Shown here: positions 9,769 through 18,508 of the stretch, piece by piece
Layout: each line of letters begins with the position of its first letter
Position numbering within the stretch: the first letter of the stretch is position 1
From: Clostridiales bacterium
GTDB taxonomy: Bacteria > Bacillota > Clostridia > Saccharofermentanales > Saccharofermentanaceae
Direction: 5' to 3'
Length of the DNA stretch: 43,621 nt
Assembly (NCBI GenBank): GCA_024691135.1
Contig: JAILNZ010000055.1
Location: 1 to 43,621, forward strand
Translations under genes and position numbers: made by a program
Notes under the pieces: generated by a model
What the model was told of the DNA's origin: nothing
The model's database searches: none
Seen by the model: the letters and a program-made list of their open reading frames with translations, nothing else

Positions 9769-9795
9769 CTTCCGGCAGGAAAGTCCCGCCGGAAG
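9769..9795. promoter_or_regulatory. Hairpin in the leader of the sugar-permease operon
   Basis: Perfect 8-bp inverted repeat CTTCCGGC / GCCGGAAG upstream of the MalF-like start. Confidence 0.5.
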
Positions 9796-9825
9796 GTGTT
9801 TTGGGACATAAAGCTTTATTTGTTC

Positions 9826-9891
9826 TTTTCGGAACACTAGATAGACGAATCTGTCTCACCAAATGTTTCAACCTTTCTGATGTTCCGAAAA
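9826..9891. other. Long-range stem enclosing inner hairpins (candidate structured RNA or leader)
   Basis: Perfect 11-nt inverted repeat TTTTCGGAACA (9826-9836) / TGTTCCGAAAA (9881-9891) enclosing AGAC...GTCT. Confidence 0.4.
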
Positions 9892-10105
9892 AATCTAACC
9901 GTATGTCTTGTTTATGCCCTTGCTGCCGCACTTTGCGGTGCGGCCCGGGCTTATCCCCCGTCCACGTTAAACGGCATCCGCTCTTTTAATCTTCTTTCTA
10001 CGCTTAAGATTATGTACTTCCGGGGGGTTTCCTTTCCATTTGTTTTACTTACAAAGCCGCAGGTATCCTTACAATTTTGTAATCAGCCGCTGTACCGCAA
10101 TTTAT

Positions 10106-10150
10106 AAGCTGCCTTTCTCGCAGGGATAAGACAGCTTACGTTATTTTTTT
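10106..10150 (+). terminator. Candidate plus-strand intrinsic terminator in a long intergenic region
   Basis: AAGCTGcCTT...AAGaCAGCTT stem, then ACGTTATTTTTTT on the plus strand. No plus-strand protein-coding gene ends here. Confidence 0.45.
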
Positions 10151-10167
10151 CGAAAAGTATAAAAGTC

Positions 10168-11250
10168 TCAGAGAAGATCGTCCCTGCCCTTTTCCTTAAG
10201 CCGGTCGACCATGAGCTTGACGTCCTGAGCCTGCTCCTTGGAGCACACGAGGATAGAGTCTTCCGTCTGGACTATGACGAGATCCTTCACGCCAATCGTC
10301 GTTATGACCTTGTCGTTCGACTTGTTGAAGATGACCGATCCTTCCGTGTCGATGCCTTCAAAACTTCCCACAACGACATTGTCGTCTTCGTCATGAGGGA
10401 ACACCGAGTCGAGGGCATCCCACGAGCCGACGTCGTTCCAGCCGAACTCCGCAGGGATGCAGTAAACATCCGATGCCTTCTCCATGATGCCGTAGTCGAT
10501 CGAGATCTTCTCGAGCTCCGGATAGACCCGCCTGATGGCTTCTTCCTCGCCCGGGGTCCTCAACGTGTCGTATATCTCTTCCATCTTCTTATAAGTGTCC
10601 GGGAGAAATTCCTTGAAAGCATCAAGTATGACGGACGCCTTCCAGATAAACATTCCGGAATTCCACAGATACTTGCCTGACTGGATATACTCCTTGGCAA
10701 CCGACTCGCGCGGCTTCTCGACAAAACGGCGCAGGTAATAGACCTCGCTTCCCGGCTCCACCGGATTCGTCGAGAACCTGATATAGCCGTAGCCCGTTGA
10801 TGCAAAAGTAGGCCAGATGCCTATCGTTACTATCTTATCCGTGGCCTCCGCCGTCTTGAACGCGATGTCCAGGACACGCTCATATTCCTTGATATCCGAG
10901 ATATGGTGATCCGCCGGAAGCACTGCCATGAGGGCATCGCCGTAAAGCTTCTTAAGTGTCATCGCCGCATATATGATGCACGGCGCCGTATTTCTCTGTA
11001 CAGGCTCGATAAGGATCTGGGACCTGTCCACTTCCGGAAAGAGTACCTTGTCCAGGAGTTTTGCCTGTTTCTCGTTCGTTACTATAAAGGTCGATTCCCT
11101 TCCTATAACATGCTCGTAGTGCTTGATCGTCTCGTTGATCATAACGTCGGATCCCGTAAGCTTGACGAGCTGCTTAGGTGTCGACATCCTTGATACCGGC
11201 CAGAATCTGGTCCCGCCGCCGCCTGCCATTATAACTGCTGTTCTTTTCAT
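10168..11250 (-). CDS. manC: Mannose-1-phosphate guanylyltransferase
   Basis: 360 aa. MKRTAVIMAGGGGTRFWPVSRMSTPKQLVKL pyrophosphorylase signature, VLPADHHI, FVEKPRE, WNSGMFIWKA, FGWNDVGSWDAL. Confidence 0.93.
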   Translation of the reverse strand: MKRTAVIMAGGGGTRFWPVSRMSTPKQLVKLTGSDVMINETIKHYEHVIGRESTFIVTNEKQAKLLDKVLFPEVDRSQILIEPVQRNTAPCIIYAAMTLKKLYGDALMAVLPADHHISDIKEYERVLDIAFKTAEATDKIVTIGIWPTFASTGYGYIRFSTNPVEPGSEVYYLRRFVEKPRESVAKEYIQSGKYLWNSGMFIWKASVILDAFKEFLPDTYKKMEEIYDTLRTPGEEEAIRRVYPELEKISIDYGIMEKASDVYCIPAEFGWNDVGSWDALDSVFPHDEDDNVVVGSFEGIDTEGSVIFNKSNDKVITTIGVKDLVIVQTEDSILVCSKEQAQDVKLMVDRLKEKGRDDLL

Positions 11251-11287
11251 TTTCCGCCCCTTTTCTATTGCAAAGCGTTCGTCTGTT

Positions 11288-11318
11288 ATTATACCCTATT
11301 GAAAAGATAAAAGTTCAA
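11288..11318 (-). promoter_or_regulatory. Candidate promoter for manC
   Basis: Minus-strand TTGAAC and TATAAT with a 19-nt spacer (longer than ideal), in the divergent intergenic region. Confidence 0.35.
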
Positions 11319-11332
11319 CAAATGAGGTAATT

Positions 11333-12160
11333 ATGAAGTATCGCTATCTTGTGGCATCTGACATGGACTACACGCTCTTCGTCACGGGTCAGGAAGTCTC
11401 CGAGGAAAACAGAAAGGCCATCAAGGAGCTCCGCGAGGCAGGCGTGGCCTTCACGCTCGCAACCGGCAGGACGTCCTTCCTCGTCAGCAAGTATGTAAGG
11501 GACCTTGATATCGACGTGCCCTGCATAACAAGTAACGGCGGTGCCTTCTACGATCCTTCGTCCATGACCGAGATCCTTCCGAACAACATGAAGGAAGATA
11601 CCGTAAGGGAGATATTCAGGATCCTTCTTGACCGCGGCATAGACTGCGCAGGCTACTCGGGCGAAGGCATCTACTTTGCCCCGGATAGCAAGAGGCGCAA
11701 GTTCTTCGAAGGCTACAACAAGACAGTCCCCAAAGAAGAGCAAGTCAGTTTCTTCCTTCTGGACAGGACCCTTCTTGACAGGAACACCCTTCCTCCCTTC
11801 AGCAAGATACTCGTCGTAGGCGCAGATGAGAAGACAACAAGAGAGCTCCGTTCCCGCAAAGACATCGAGAGCGTCGCCTCGACAGGCGATTTCTTCGACC
11901 TCATGAACATTGGATCCTCCAAGGGAAACGGCCTTCTCCGTCTCGCTGACATGCTCGGCATCCCACGGGAGAACACCTTCGCCATAGGCGATAACGAGAA
12001 CGACCTGTCGATGCTGGAAATGGCTTCACACTCGATAGCAATGGGAAACAGCAGAAAAGAGATCCTTGATGCCTGCGACTACATAACCTCAGACTGTAAG
12101 GACGACGGCTTTGCAAAGGCAGTAAGGGAATATATCCTCCCTGTCGTCAGGAGATCTTAA
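11333..12160 (+). CDS. Cof-type HAD-superfamily hydrolase
   Basis: 275 aa. SDMDYTLF motif I, TLATGR, SSKGNGLLRLADMLGI...FAIGDNENDLSMLEMASHSIAMGNS. RBS GAGGT before ATG. Confidence 0.92.
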   Translation: MKYRYLVASDMDYTLFVTGQEVSEENRKAIKELREAGVAFTLATGRTSFLVSKYVRDLDIDVPCITSNGGAFYDPSSMTEILPNNMKEDTVREIFRILLDRGIDCAGYSGEGIYFAPDSKRRKFFEGYNKTVPKEEQVSFFLLDRTLLDRNTLPPFSKILVVGADEKTTRELRSRKDIESVASTGDFFDLMNIGSSKGNGLLRLADMLGIPRENTFAIGDNENDLSMLEMASHSIAMGNSRKEILDACDYITSDCKDDGFAKAVREYILPVVRRS

Positions 12161-12929
12161 AAGCCTCTTTGATGTTGGCCTCCGTAACGGCTTCCACAAG
12201 AAGTCTGAAAGCATCAAAATCCATACTGTCAGTCCCCGACTTGAAGAACAGTATCTCCTTCCCGTCCCTGAATCCGTGTTGGAAATAGGCACTCTCCTTT
12301 TGAATGGCATTCGTCAGATACTTGGCGTCATTCATCATGCCCTGTATCTCGATAATAAAGCACCTGTCCGCTTCGGCTATGTTCACCAGAAAGTCCGGGT
12401 ACACGATCTGCCCGTTGTCCAGAACGACCTTGGGTTCATATTTGAACTCCAGTCCAAGCTCATCCAGGATCTCGGCCACTATAACTTCATTCTTCGATCT
12501 GTAACAGACTCCCTTGTAAACAAAAGACGATCTGTGCGCCATATCGTTACTTTCCTGCTTCGCCCTGCGAAAGAAAGCACCGTTCATCCCGCACGGGCTG
12601 GCAACCTTCACCGTGAAATCCTTCTTATCAGGGATCTTGCCTTTATAATTAGTTCTCCAATAAGATTCCAGTTCCTTTATGCGCCTGTCGATATCCATCC
12701 TCAGGCGGATCCCCTTTGCGACCCGCCTCCCCCTTTCCGAGTTCAAGGAAAGATGGTGCCTTTTTCCGTCAGTCCATTCCCCACTGCCTGAGTCTTCCAT
12801 CTGAACTACCGAATTCGCGTATATGTATCCCGAAGGAAGCTTGCTCCTGAGCTCGGAAAGATAAGCTATCTTGATGATAATCGATTCTTTGCTTTTCATA
12901 TTGGGATTATACTTTTTCCGAATCATCAA
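12147..12929 (-). CDS. Putative PD-(D/E)XK-like nuclease-fold protein
   Basis: 260 aa. YRSKNEVIVAEILDELGLEFKYEPKVVLDNGQIVYPDFLV...CFIIEIQG resembles a PD-(D/E)XK core. Start uncertain (TTG 12929, ATG 12926 or ATG 12899). Overlaps the convergent HAD gene by 14 bp. Confidence 0.6.
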   Translation of the reverse strand: MMIRKKYNPNMKSKESIIIKIAYLSELRSKLPSGYIYANSVVQMEDSGSGEWTDGKRHHLSLNSERGRRVAKGIRLRMDIDRRIKELESYWRTNYKGKIPDKKDFTVKVASPCGMNGAFFRRAKQESNDMAHRSSFVYKGVCYRSKNEVIVAEILDELGLEFKYEPKVVLDNGQIVYPDFLVNIAEADRCFIIEIQGMMNDAKYLTNAIQKESAYFQHGFRDGKEILFFKSGTDSMDFDAFRLLVEAVTEANIKEAFKIS

Positions 12930-13018
12930 AGAATCGACAATTAATATGAAATCCCGACAAATCCTCTGTTTCTCAGTCTTCTGTTCAATAAATTACAGGA
13001 AACTCTCAATTTTGCTGA

Positions 13019-13077
13019 CTGTAAAAATATGGCTGTTTCTTGTAAAGGATTTACAAGAATTCCCCATATTTTTACAG
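13019..13077. repeat. Nested two-part palindrome
   Basis: CTGTAAAAATATGG-ctgt-TTCTTGTAAA-gga-TTTACAAGAA-ttcc-CCATATTTTTACAG: 14-bp outer and 10-bp inner arms symmetric about 13048. Confidence 0.9.
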
Positions 13078-13095
13078 AGAGACACCAGCCCGGGA

Positions 13096-14289
13096 TCAGG
13101 TAGCCTTGAGGGCGACGTCTCTCATGATGCCGTCGAGCCTTTGAACGATGCCTTCCCAGCTGTAGTTGGATTCTACGTAGGAGATGCCGTTTTCGCCCAT
13201 GATGGAGCACTCGGTGGGGTGACCGAGGAGATAATCGGTGCAGCCTTCAAACTCGAGATAGTCGGTGTAGTATAGTCCGGCGTTGCTCTTGAGGCAGTGC
13301 GCTTCGAGGACATCGCAACGGCCGTTGACGAGAACGGGCTTTTTGAGCATCATCGCTTCAAGGACAACGATCGAGAGGCTCTCGAACTGAGAGGGAAGGA
13401 TCAGGAATCGCGATGCGGCGATGGCATTGAACTTGTCTTCCTCGGACACGAAGCCCAGAGGGATGATGTCGGGCGCTTCAGGGACCTTGACGATCTCTTT
13501 TCCGGCAAGCACGAGTTTGAGGTCGGAGGACTTGTGGCGGTCCTTGTATTCACGGAAGTACCGGAAGAGTTCGGGACAGTTCTTGTTCTCGTCGATCCTT
13601 CCGATGTAGACCATGAAGTCGCCTTCGATGTTGTGACTTGCCCTGAAGGAAGCGGCGTCGACATTGGAAGGAACCTCGACTCCGACGCCTCCGATGCCTT
13701 TGTTGTCAGGAATGTTCCCTGTCGAAAAATACGTGTTGACGAGCTCCTTTTCCTCTGTCGTGTTGTAGAAGAAAGCCCCGGGAAGCGTAAAAATCTTCTC
13801 GAAAAGGGGCAGGTGCAGCGTCCACTCGTCGTGGGCGGTGGGGATGAGAACGGCCTTCTTGCCAATCTCCTTAAGGCCGAAGTATGTCGTGTAGTAGAGG
13901 TATGTCATGAAGACAAAGCAGTCGTAATTGTCCCTGTTTTCGCGCAGCCAAGTGATGAGAGCAGGGGTCTCGGGACCCTGGAGTCTCATCCATTCCTCGT
14001 ACTCTTCCATGGTGTGTTCGCCTGAGGCGATCTTGGAGGAGTATCTGTTGAAGACCTCGGTATTGCGCTCGTTGATGACAGGGAAGCGGCGGACTTTGAT
14101 GCCGTTTATGATCTCTTCGTCGTTTTCGTATTCATTTTTCCAGGTGACATAGTCGATCGCTTTGGTGGTGGCGACTTCGACTTCGTGATCTGTCAGGGAA
14201 TTGACGTGCTCGGCGAGTTGTTTGGCGTGGACTTCCGCTCCGCCGTTTACTTCGTCACCGTATCTTTGGACTACAAAACAGATCTTCAT
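13096..14289 (-). CDS. Glycosyltransferase family 4
   Basis: 397 aa. MKICFVVQRYGDEVNGGAEVHAKQLAEH, FMVYIGRIDENKN, LPSQFESLSIVVLEAMMLKKPVLVNGRCDVLEAH. ATGA overlap with 14286. Confidence 0.88.
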   Translation of the reverse strand: MKICFVVQRYGDEVNGGAEVHAKQLAEHVNSLTDHEVEVATTKAIDYVTWKNEYENDEEIINGIKVRRFPVINERNTEVFNRYSSKIASGEHTMEEYEEWMRLQGPETPALITWLRENRDNYDCFVFMTYLYYTTYFGLKEIGKKAVLIPTAHDEWTLHLPLFEKIFTLPGAFFYNTTEEKELVNTYFSTGNIPDNKGIGGVGVEVPSNVDAASFRASHNIEGDFMVYIGRIDENKNCPELFRYFREYKDRHKSSDLKLVLAGKEIVKVPEAPDIIPLGFVSEEDKFNAIAASRFLILPSQFESLSIVVLEAMMLKKPVLVNGRCDVLEAHCLKSNAGLYYTDYLEFEGCTDYLLGHPTECSIMGENGISYVESNYSWEGIVQRLDGIMRDVALKAT

Positions 14290-15368
14290 ACTGCTTCACC
14301 TCTTATGAATCTTTGGAGCTGCTCCATAAAGAGAGCCGATACCTTCTCGTAGGAGAAGCTCGTAAGTCTCGTGTTCTGGCCTTCGATCACTTCTTTGCGG
14401 ATGTCCTCGTCGTAAAGGAGCTCGTGAAGGAGGAAAGCCGATCTCTTGGGATCATCGTTTACGGTGAGGATGCCGCTTCCGCCGAGGGTGTCGGGAACGG
14501 CCGCATTGGCTGCGGCAAGGATCGGGACCTTGAAGTACATGGCTTCGATGAGAGGTACTCCGAATCCTTCGTGTTCGCTCATGCAGACGAAAGCATCAGC
14601 GATCCTGTAATAGGCGAGGATCGAAGGGAAAGACACCTGGCCCGTGAAGATCACGTTGTCCAGGTCAAGGAGCTTGGCGTAATCTTTGAGGCGCTTGTCG
14701 TAGTTTTCGAGACCTTTGGGGTTGCCGACGATAAAGAGCCTTATGCTGTCGCCGTACATCTTTTTGTAGGCGCTCATCATGGAGATGAGGTCTTCCTGTT
14801 TTTTGTTCGGGGCGATGCGGCTTACGAATACGACATTCTTGATGCCGTCACTGTATTTTTCGATTATCTCCTGATCGGGAGTCTTGTCATAGTCTTTGAA
14901 CGGGATGAGGATAGGCCTTACAGCCATGGGGCATCTGTATCCCATGTCGAGAAGGTCTTCCCTGTTATAGTCGGATACGCAGAGGACGCCTTCGAACGTG
15001 TCCTTGAGGCTCTGGACTTCACCTCTGCCCTTCGAGCAGAGTCTGGCGGTCAGGCCCGAGTACTTGGCGAAGAACTTCGGCGGCGTGATGTTGTGGTAGA
15101 TAAGGAGCTTGCGGCCGCCCATGGACTTGATCTTCCTGTTAAGATCCGTTCCGGTCGAGAGGTGGTAGATCATGATGTCGTCGTCATTAAGCTTCGGAAG
15201 CTGATTGATCTCCTTGACGCCGTCGACGGAGGTGAGACGCGTGTCGATGTGCTCGGCGTAGGTGTTTACCTTGAAGCCGTTTTTGTTCAGGAGGTCCATT
15301 ATGGCGAGGGCGTCGTTACTTACCGCGTCACCGAAGGACAGAGTTGTCAGTACCTGGTAAAGCTTCAT
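14286..15368 (-). CDS. Glycosyltransferase family 4
   Basis: 360 aa. NVVFVSRIAPNKKQEDLI, ADAFVCMSEHEGFGVPLIEAMYFKVPILAAANAAVPDTLGGSGILT. Confidence 0.9.
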   Translation of the reverse strand: MKLYQVLTTLSFGDAVSNDALAIMDLLNKNGFKVNTYAEHIDTRLTSVDGVKEINQLPKLNDDDIMIYHLSTGTDLNRKIKSMGGRKLLIYHNITPPKFFAKYSGLTARLCSKGRGEVQSLKDTFEGVLCVSDYNREDLLDMGYRCPMAVRPILIPFKDYDKTPDQEIIEKYSDGIKNVVFVSRIAPNKKQEDLISMMSAYKKMYGDSIRLFIVGNPKGLENYDKRLKDYAKLLDLDNVIFTGQVSFPSILAYYRIADAFVCMSEHEGFGVPLIEAMYFKVPILAAANAAVPDTLGGSGILTVNDDPKRSAFLLHELLYDEDIRKEVIEGQNTRLTSFSYEKVSALFMEQLQRFIRGEAV

Positions 15369-15739
15369 GTTTCTGACTCCAGTCTGCAGACCTCTGCTTC
15401 GAGTGCGTTGATCCTGTTATAGAGAGTTTCTCTTTCGCGGTAGAGCTTGAAGAGCTCGAGGAGCGCCACCGTGAAATTTCTGTCGATGTTGTTCTGCTGC
15501 GCGACCATCGGATCGACCCAGAATGACAGGAATTTTCTTACGATCCTGCCCTTTTTGCCGATACCGTTATAAGTGATCCCGCGGTTCTTTCTGATGTATT
15601 CGACGCAGTGCTTGATCGAGCCTGCCGTTCCTTCGTTCTGGTATGAGACGGGAACAGCGTCAAAAGGTTCGATCCTGATGTCGGGAAGGTCTTTTACAGA
15701 CGCTTCGAATCTGTCTTCGAGTACTTTTCTTACGTCCAT
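15365..15739 (-). CDS. Small coiled-coil protein of the glycan operon
   Basis: Likely start ATG 15739 (MDVRKVLEDRFEASVKDLPDIRIEPFDAV...). Contains GRIVRKFLSFWVDPMVAQQNNIDRNF then a C-terminal coiled coil. ATG overlap with the next GT. Confidence 0.75.
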   Translation of the reverse strand: MDVRKVLEDRFEASVKDLPDIRIEPFDAVPVSYQNEGTAGSIKHCVEYIRKNRGITYNGIGKKGRIVRKFLSFWVDPMVAQQNNIDRNFTVALLELFKLYRERETLYNRINALEAEVCRLESET

Positions 15740-15743
15740 GTCA

Positions 15744-16142
15744 TCAGCCCTTCTTCTGCTCGAGAGCTCTGATCCTCTTCTCGAGATCATCTGCCCTTTT
15801 CTTAAGTTCCACGTTGTCACTCTTTACTTCGCCGATCGTCTCGGAGATCCTGTAGTAATAGTAGTTCAGGGTGTTCTGCTGCCTTACGACCGGGAGGATG
15901 AAAAAGCCCGTGATCTTGCGGATGACCTTCTTGAAGAAGACCTTGATCCTGTTGCCCGGAAGAGGCTCATATGGCTGGACTTCGTAGTTATAGGAGATGT
16001 AGTCGATCGCTTCGTCGAGGTCGCCGTTACGCTTTGTCGATTACACGTCTTCAAAGAACAGAGGCTCCTTGTCCTTGCCTGTCCTCACGATCTCGTCGCG
16101 GATACTTTCCATGATCTTCTCTATGTCTACAGTGTTATCCAT
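15744..16142 (-). pseudogene. Small coiled-coil protein gene interrupted by in-frame TAA at codon 34
   Basis: ATG 16142 overlaps the upstream GT stop (ATGGATAA). Translation MDNTVDIEKIMESIRDEIVRTGKDKEPLFFEDV*STKRNGDLDEAIDYISYNYEVQPYEPLPGNRIKVFFKKVIRKITGFFILPVVRQQNTLNYYYYRISETIGEVKSDNVELKKRADDLEKRIRALEQKKG*. The TAA is at 16041-16043 and the frame stays open to 15744. Confidence 0.8.
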
Positions 16143-17325
16143 TTGAAGCCTCCGTACAAAGCTTGAAGAATTCGATATATTTATTCGTCACGACATCCCA
16201 GTCGAACATGCTGTTAACGTATTCATATCCGTTCATGCCCATCTGATCTGAAACGGAAACGTTGTCTCTTATGTAGTTTACCGCACCTTCGAAATCAAGG
16301 AAATTTTTAAAATACAATCCGCCGTTTGATTCGATCACGAAGTTCTTTGTCACGGCACAGTCCTCATGCACGAGAACGGGCCTTTTGCCGAGCCAGCTCT
16401 CCATTATGACGAGGGAGAAACTCTCGTTCTTGGACGGCTGGCACAAAAGGAGCGATGCCGCCTCCGCGTCGATCTTGTCCTGCGGATCGACAAAACCGAG
16501 ATCGATGAACCTGTCGCTGTCCGGAAGATCGATCTTTCCGCCCCCGATCAGGACGAGCTTCATGAAGGAAGGATTGCGCTTAATATATTCGTCAAAATAC
16601 TTCACGAGCGTGTGAACGTTCTTGCCTTCGTCCTTGCGACCCGCATAGAGGATGAACGGGCAGTCGATCTTATATTTTTCCCTGAACCTTTGCGCATCGC
16701 CTGTAAGGCCGCAGTCGACGCCTATTCCCATGACGATCTTGTTTGCTCCCTCTATCTCGAAAAGCCTCTCCGCCAGTTCCTGCTCGGGCTTGGCGTTGAA
16801 CACGAACCCATTGACGTTTTTAAAGACATCTTTGAGGACGTCCATGTGTGCATAGGATTCGTCGTGAAAACAAGGGATGACAACTGACTTTTCGGGACAG
16901 ATCCTGATACCGTTCACGGTCGTTCCGAACATATAGGGGATGAATACGAAAAGGCTGTAGCCATCCTTATGTTGCTCCATATATTCGTAGAGCTTCGGGC
17001 TGTTTATCATCTCCCGGAAGAATATCTCCTGGTCTGGGATCTTCGGCACCCTGCCGCGCATCAGTATCCTGTTGACCCTGTCGAATCCGGAAGAGTCTCT
17101 TTTTCCTGCGGGAAATCTAATCACGGTGATACCGTTTTCGACTGTCTTTCCTTCTTTGTGGTAATTCTCGTTCCAGTCGCTGTCGAACTGTTTTACGCAT
17201 GTGGTGAGGATCTCGAGCTCGACTCCTGCTTCATGAAGGTGCGAAGTCACACCGCGAAGCTCCATCTCGGCGCCTCCCGGAATGTTCTCACCGTACCACG
17301 GAACAACAAACCCGAGTTTTTTCAT
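16135..17325 (-). CDS. Glycosyltransferase family 4
   Basis: 396 aa. MKKLGFVVPWYGENIPGGAEMELRGV, FILYAGRKDEGKNVHTLVKYF, CQPSKNESFSLVIMESWLGKRPVLVHEDCAVTKNFV. Similar layout to 13096..14289. Confidence 0.88.
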   Translation of the reverse strand: MKKLGFVVPWYGENIPGGAEMELRGVTSHLHEAGVELEILTTCVKQFDSDWNENYHKEGKTVENGITVIRFPAGKRDSSGFDRVNRILMRGRVPKIPDQEIFFREMINSPKLYEYMEQHKDGYSLFVFIPYMFGTTVNGIRICPEKSVVIPCFHDESYAHMDVLKDVFKNVNGFVFNAKPEQELAERLFEIEGANKIVMGIGVDCGLTGDAQRFREKYKIDCPFILYAGRKDEGKNVHTLVKYFDEYIKRNPSFMKLVLIGGGKIDLPDSDRFIDLGFVDPQDKIDAEAASLLLCQPSKNESFSLVIMESWLGKRPVLVHEDCAVTKNFVIESNGGLYFKNFLDFEGAVNYIRDNVSVSDQMGMNGYEYVNSMFDWDVVTNKYIEFFKLCTEASNG

Positions 17326-17335
17326 CCTGTTCTCC

Positions 17336-18508
17336 TTATTTCCTTGCGATTATCGCGTAGTCCTGGCAGCCATACATCTTCTCAGACAGCTTGGTGATCG
17401 CTTCGTTGACCTCGTCAAGATTCTCGATAGCATCGGATTTGATCTGAGGGATGTTGCCGTCTGCCCTGGATTTCTCGGCAAAAGCGATCTTTACGTCGGT
17501 AAATCCGACGAGTCTTGCGATATATTCGAGATAGTAAGGATGGATCGGCTTCTTGTGGGAAGGATCGATGTAGAATGCATTCGTAAAGATCGATACGCAG
17601 CACGGATTCTGCGTCTCGAAGATGCAGTAACCGCCCTCCTTAAGGACTCTGTATGATTCCCTGTAGAGCGTGATGACATCGTCGTTCGAGATGTGCTCGA
17701 CGACCTGGGCCGCAAATACTCCTCCGAGGGTATCGCCCGGGATCGTCTTCATCAGTGTGATGCCGTTACCGTACTGGACGTCGAGGTCCTTTCTTAAGCA
17801 CTTATTGACAAAAGGCTTGAACATGTCGATGCCGCTCGCCTTGATGCCGTTCTCCCTGAGGAGCTCGAGGAATTCCCCTCTTCCGCTTCCGATCTCGAGG
17901 ACCGGTGCATCCTGCTCCTTGAAGTACGGGACATAGACCGAGAGCTTGTCCTTGATCGTCTCTTCGTCGCCTCTGAAATACGCCTCAAAGCTCTCGTATT
18001 CGAAGTCGGACATTCCGCCTCCGCAGGAGATGCCTGCTTCCTCCATCGCATTCTGAAGTTCGGCGCTCTTCTTGGACAGGTACGTATTCTGTATATTGAG
18101 CTTCATTACGGCATTACGGAGATTGACTATCTCGGCCTCATGCTCGCCCCTCATCCTGTTGAGTTCGTTAAGGGACGCGACAAGGTGGTGGTTCATTATG
18201 TTCTGCTCTGCGAACATGGGTCTGTTGATCTTGGCAAGTATCTTCCAGATGAAGCGCTTGATGCCTGCGCTAAGCTTGTTTCCGCCGAACTGCCTTTCGA
18301 GCGTCGTATCGATATGCGCATTTGCTTCACCGAGCTCGACACGCAGGGCCGAGTCCTCGCCTGAGATGAGGTTGGCGCCGAGGATCAGGTCATCGAACAT
18401 GTGCTTCGAGCCCTCGCCTTTGTCGGATTCGTTCTCGTGACTTACCGCAACGACGTTCTTATCTTCGATCTCTTCTATTATCCTTGAGACTTTTTCCTTA
18501 GTTTGCAT
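17336..18508 (-). CDS. Class I SAM-dependent methyltransferase with N-terminal coiled-coil module
   Basis: 390 aa. VLEIGSGRGEFLELLRENGIKASGIDMF motif I, FAAQVVEHIS..., LKEGGYCIFETQNP. N-terminal half has IKRFIWKILAKINRPMFAEQNIMNHH plus coiled coil. Confidence 0.87.
   Translation of the reverse strand: MQTKEKVSRIIEEIEDKNVVAVSHENESDKGEGSKHMFDDLILGANLISGEDSALRVELGEANAHIDTTLERQFGGNKLSAGIKRFIWKILAKINRPMFAEQNIMNHHLVASLNELNRMRGEHEAEIVNLRNAVMKLNIQNTYLSKKSAELQNAMEEAGISCGGGMSDFEYESFEAYFRGDEETIKDKLSVYVPYFKEQDAPVLEIGSGRGEFLELLRENGIKASGIDMFKPFVNKCLRKDLDVQYGNGITLMKTIPGDTLGGVFAAQVVEHISNDDVITLYRESYRVLKEGGYCIFETQNPCCVSIFTNAFYIDPSHKKPIHPYYLEYIARLVGFTDVKIAFAEKSRADGNIPQIKSDAIENLDEVNEAITKLSEKMYGCQDYAIIARK

Noticed and set aside
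12871-13275. 134-aa plus-strand ORF across the nested palindrome
   Set aside because: Overlaps the opposite-strand gene starts and ends and reads through the palindrome; no domain or RBS support.
13297-14025. 242-aa plus-strand ORF antisense to a GT4
   Set aside because: Same shadow-ORF explanation; low-complexity F/E/D/V-rich translation.
14313-15422. Long plus-strand ORF (369 aa) antisense to a glycosyltransferase
   Set aside because: Lies fully opposite a well-supported GT4 and shows an arginine/valine/aspartate-rich shadow composition; the codon usage of the minus gene explains the open antisense frame.
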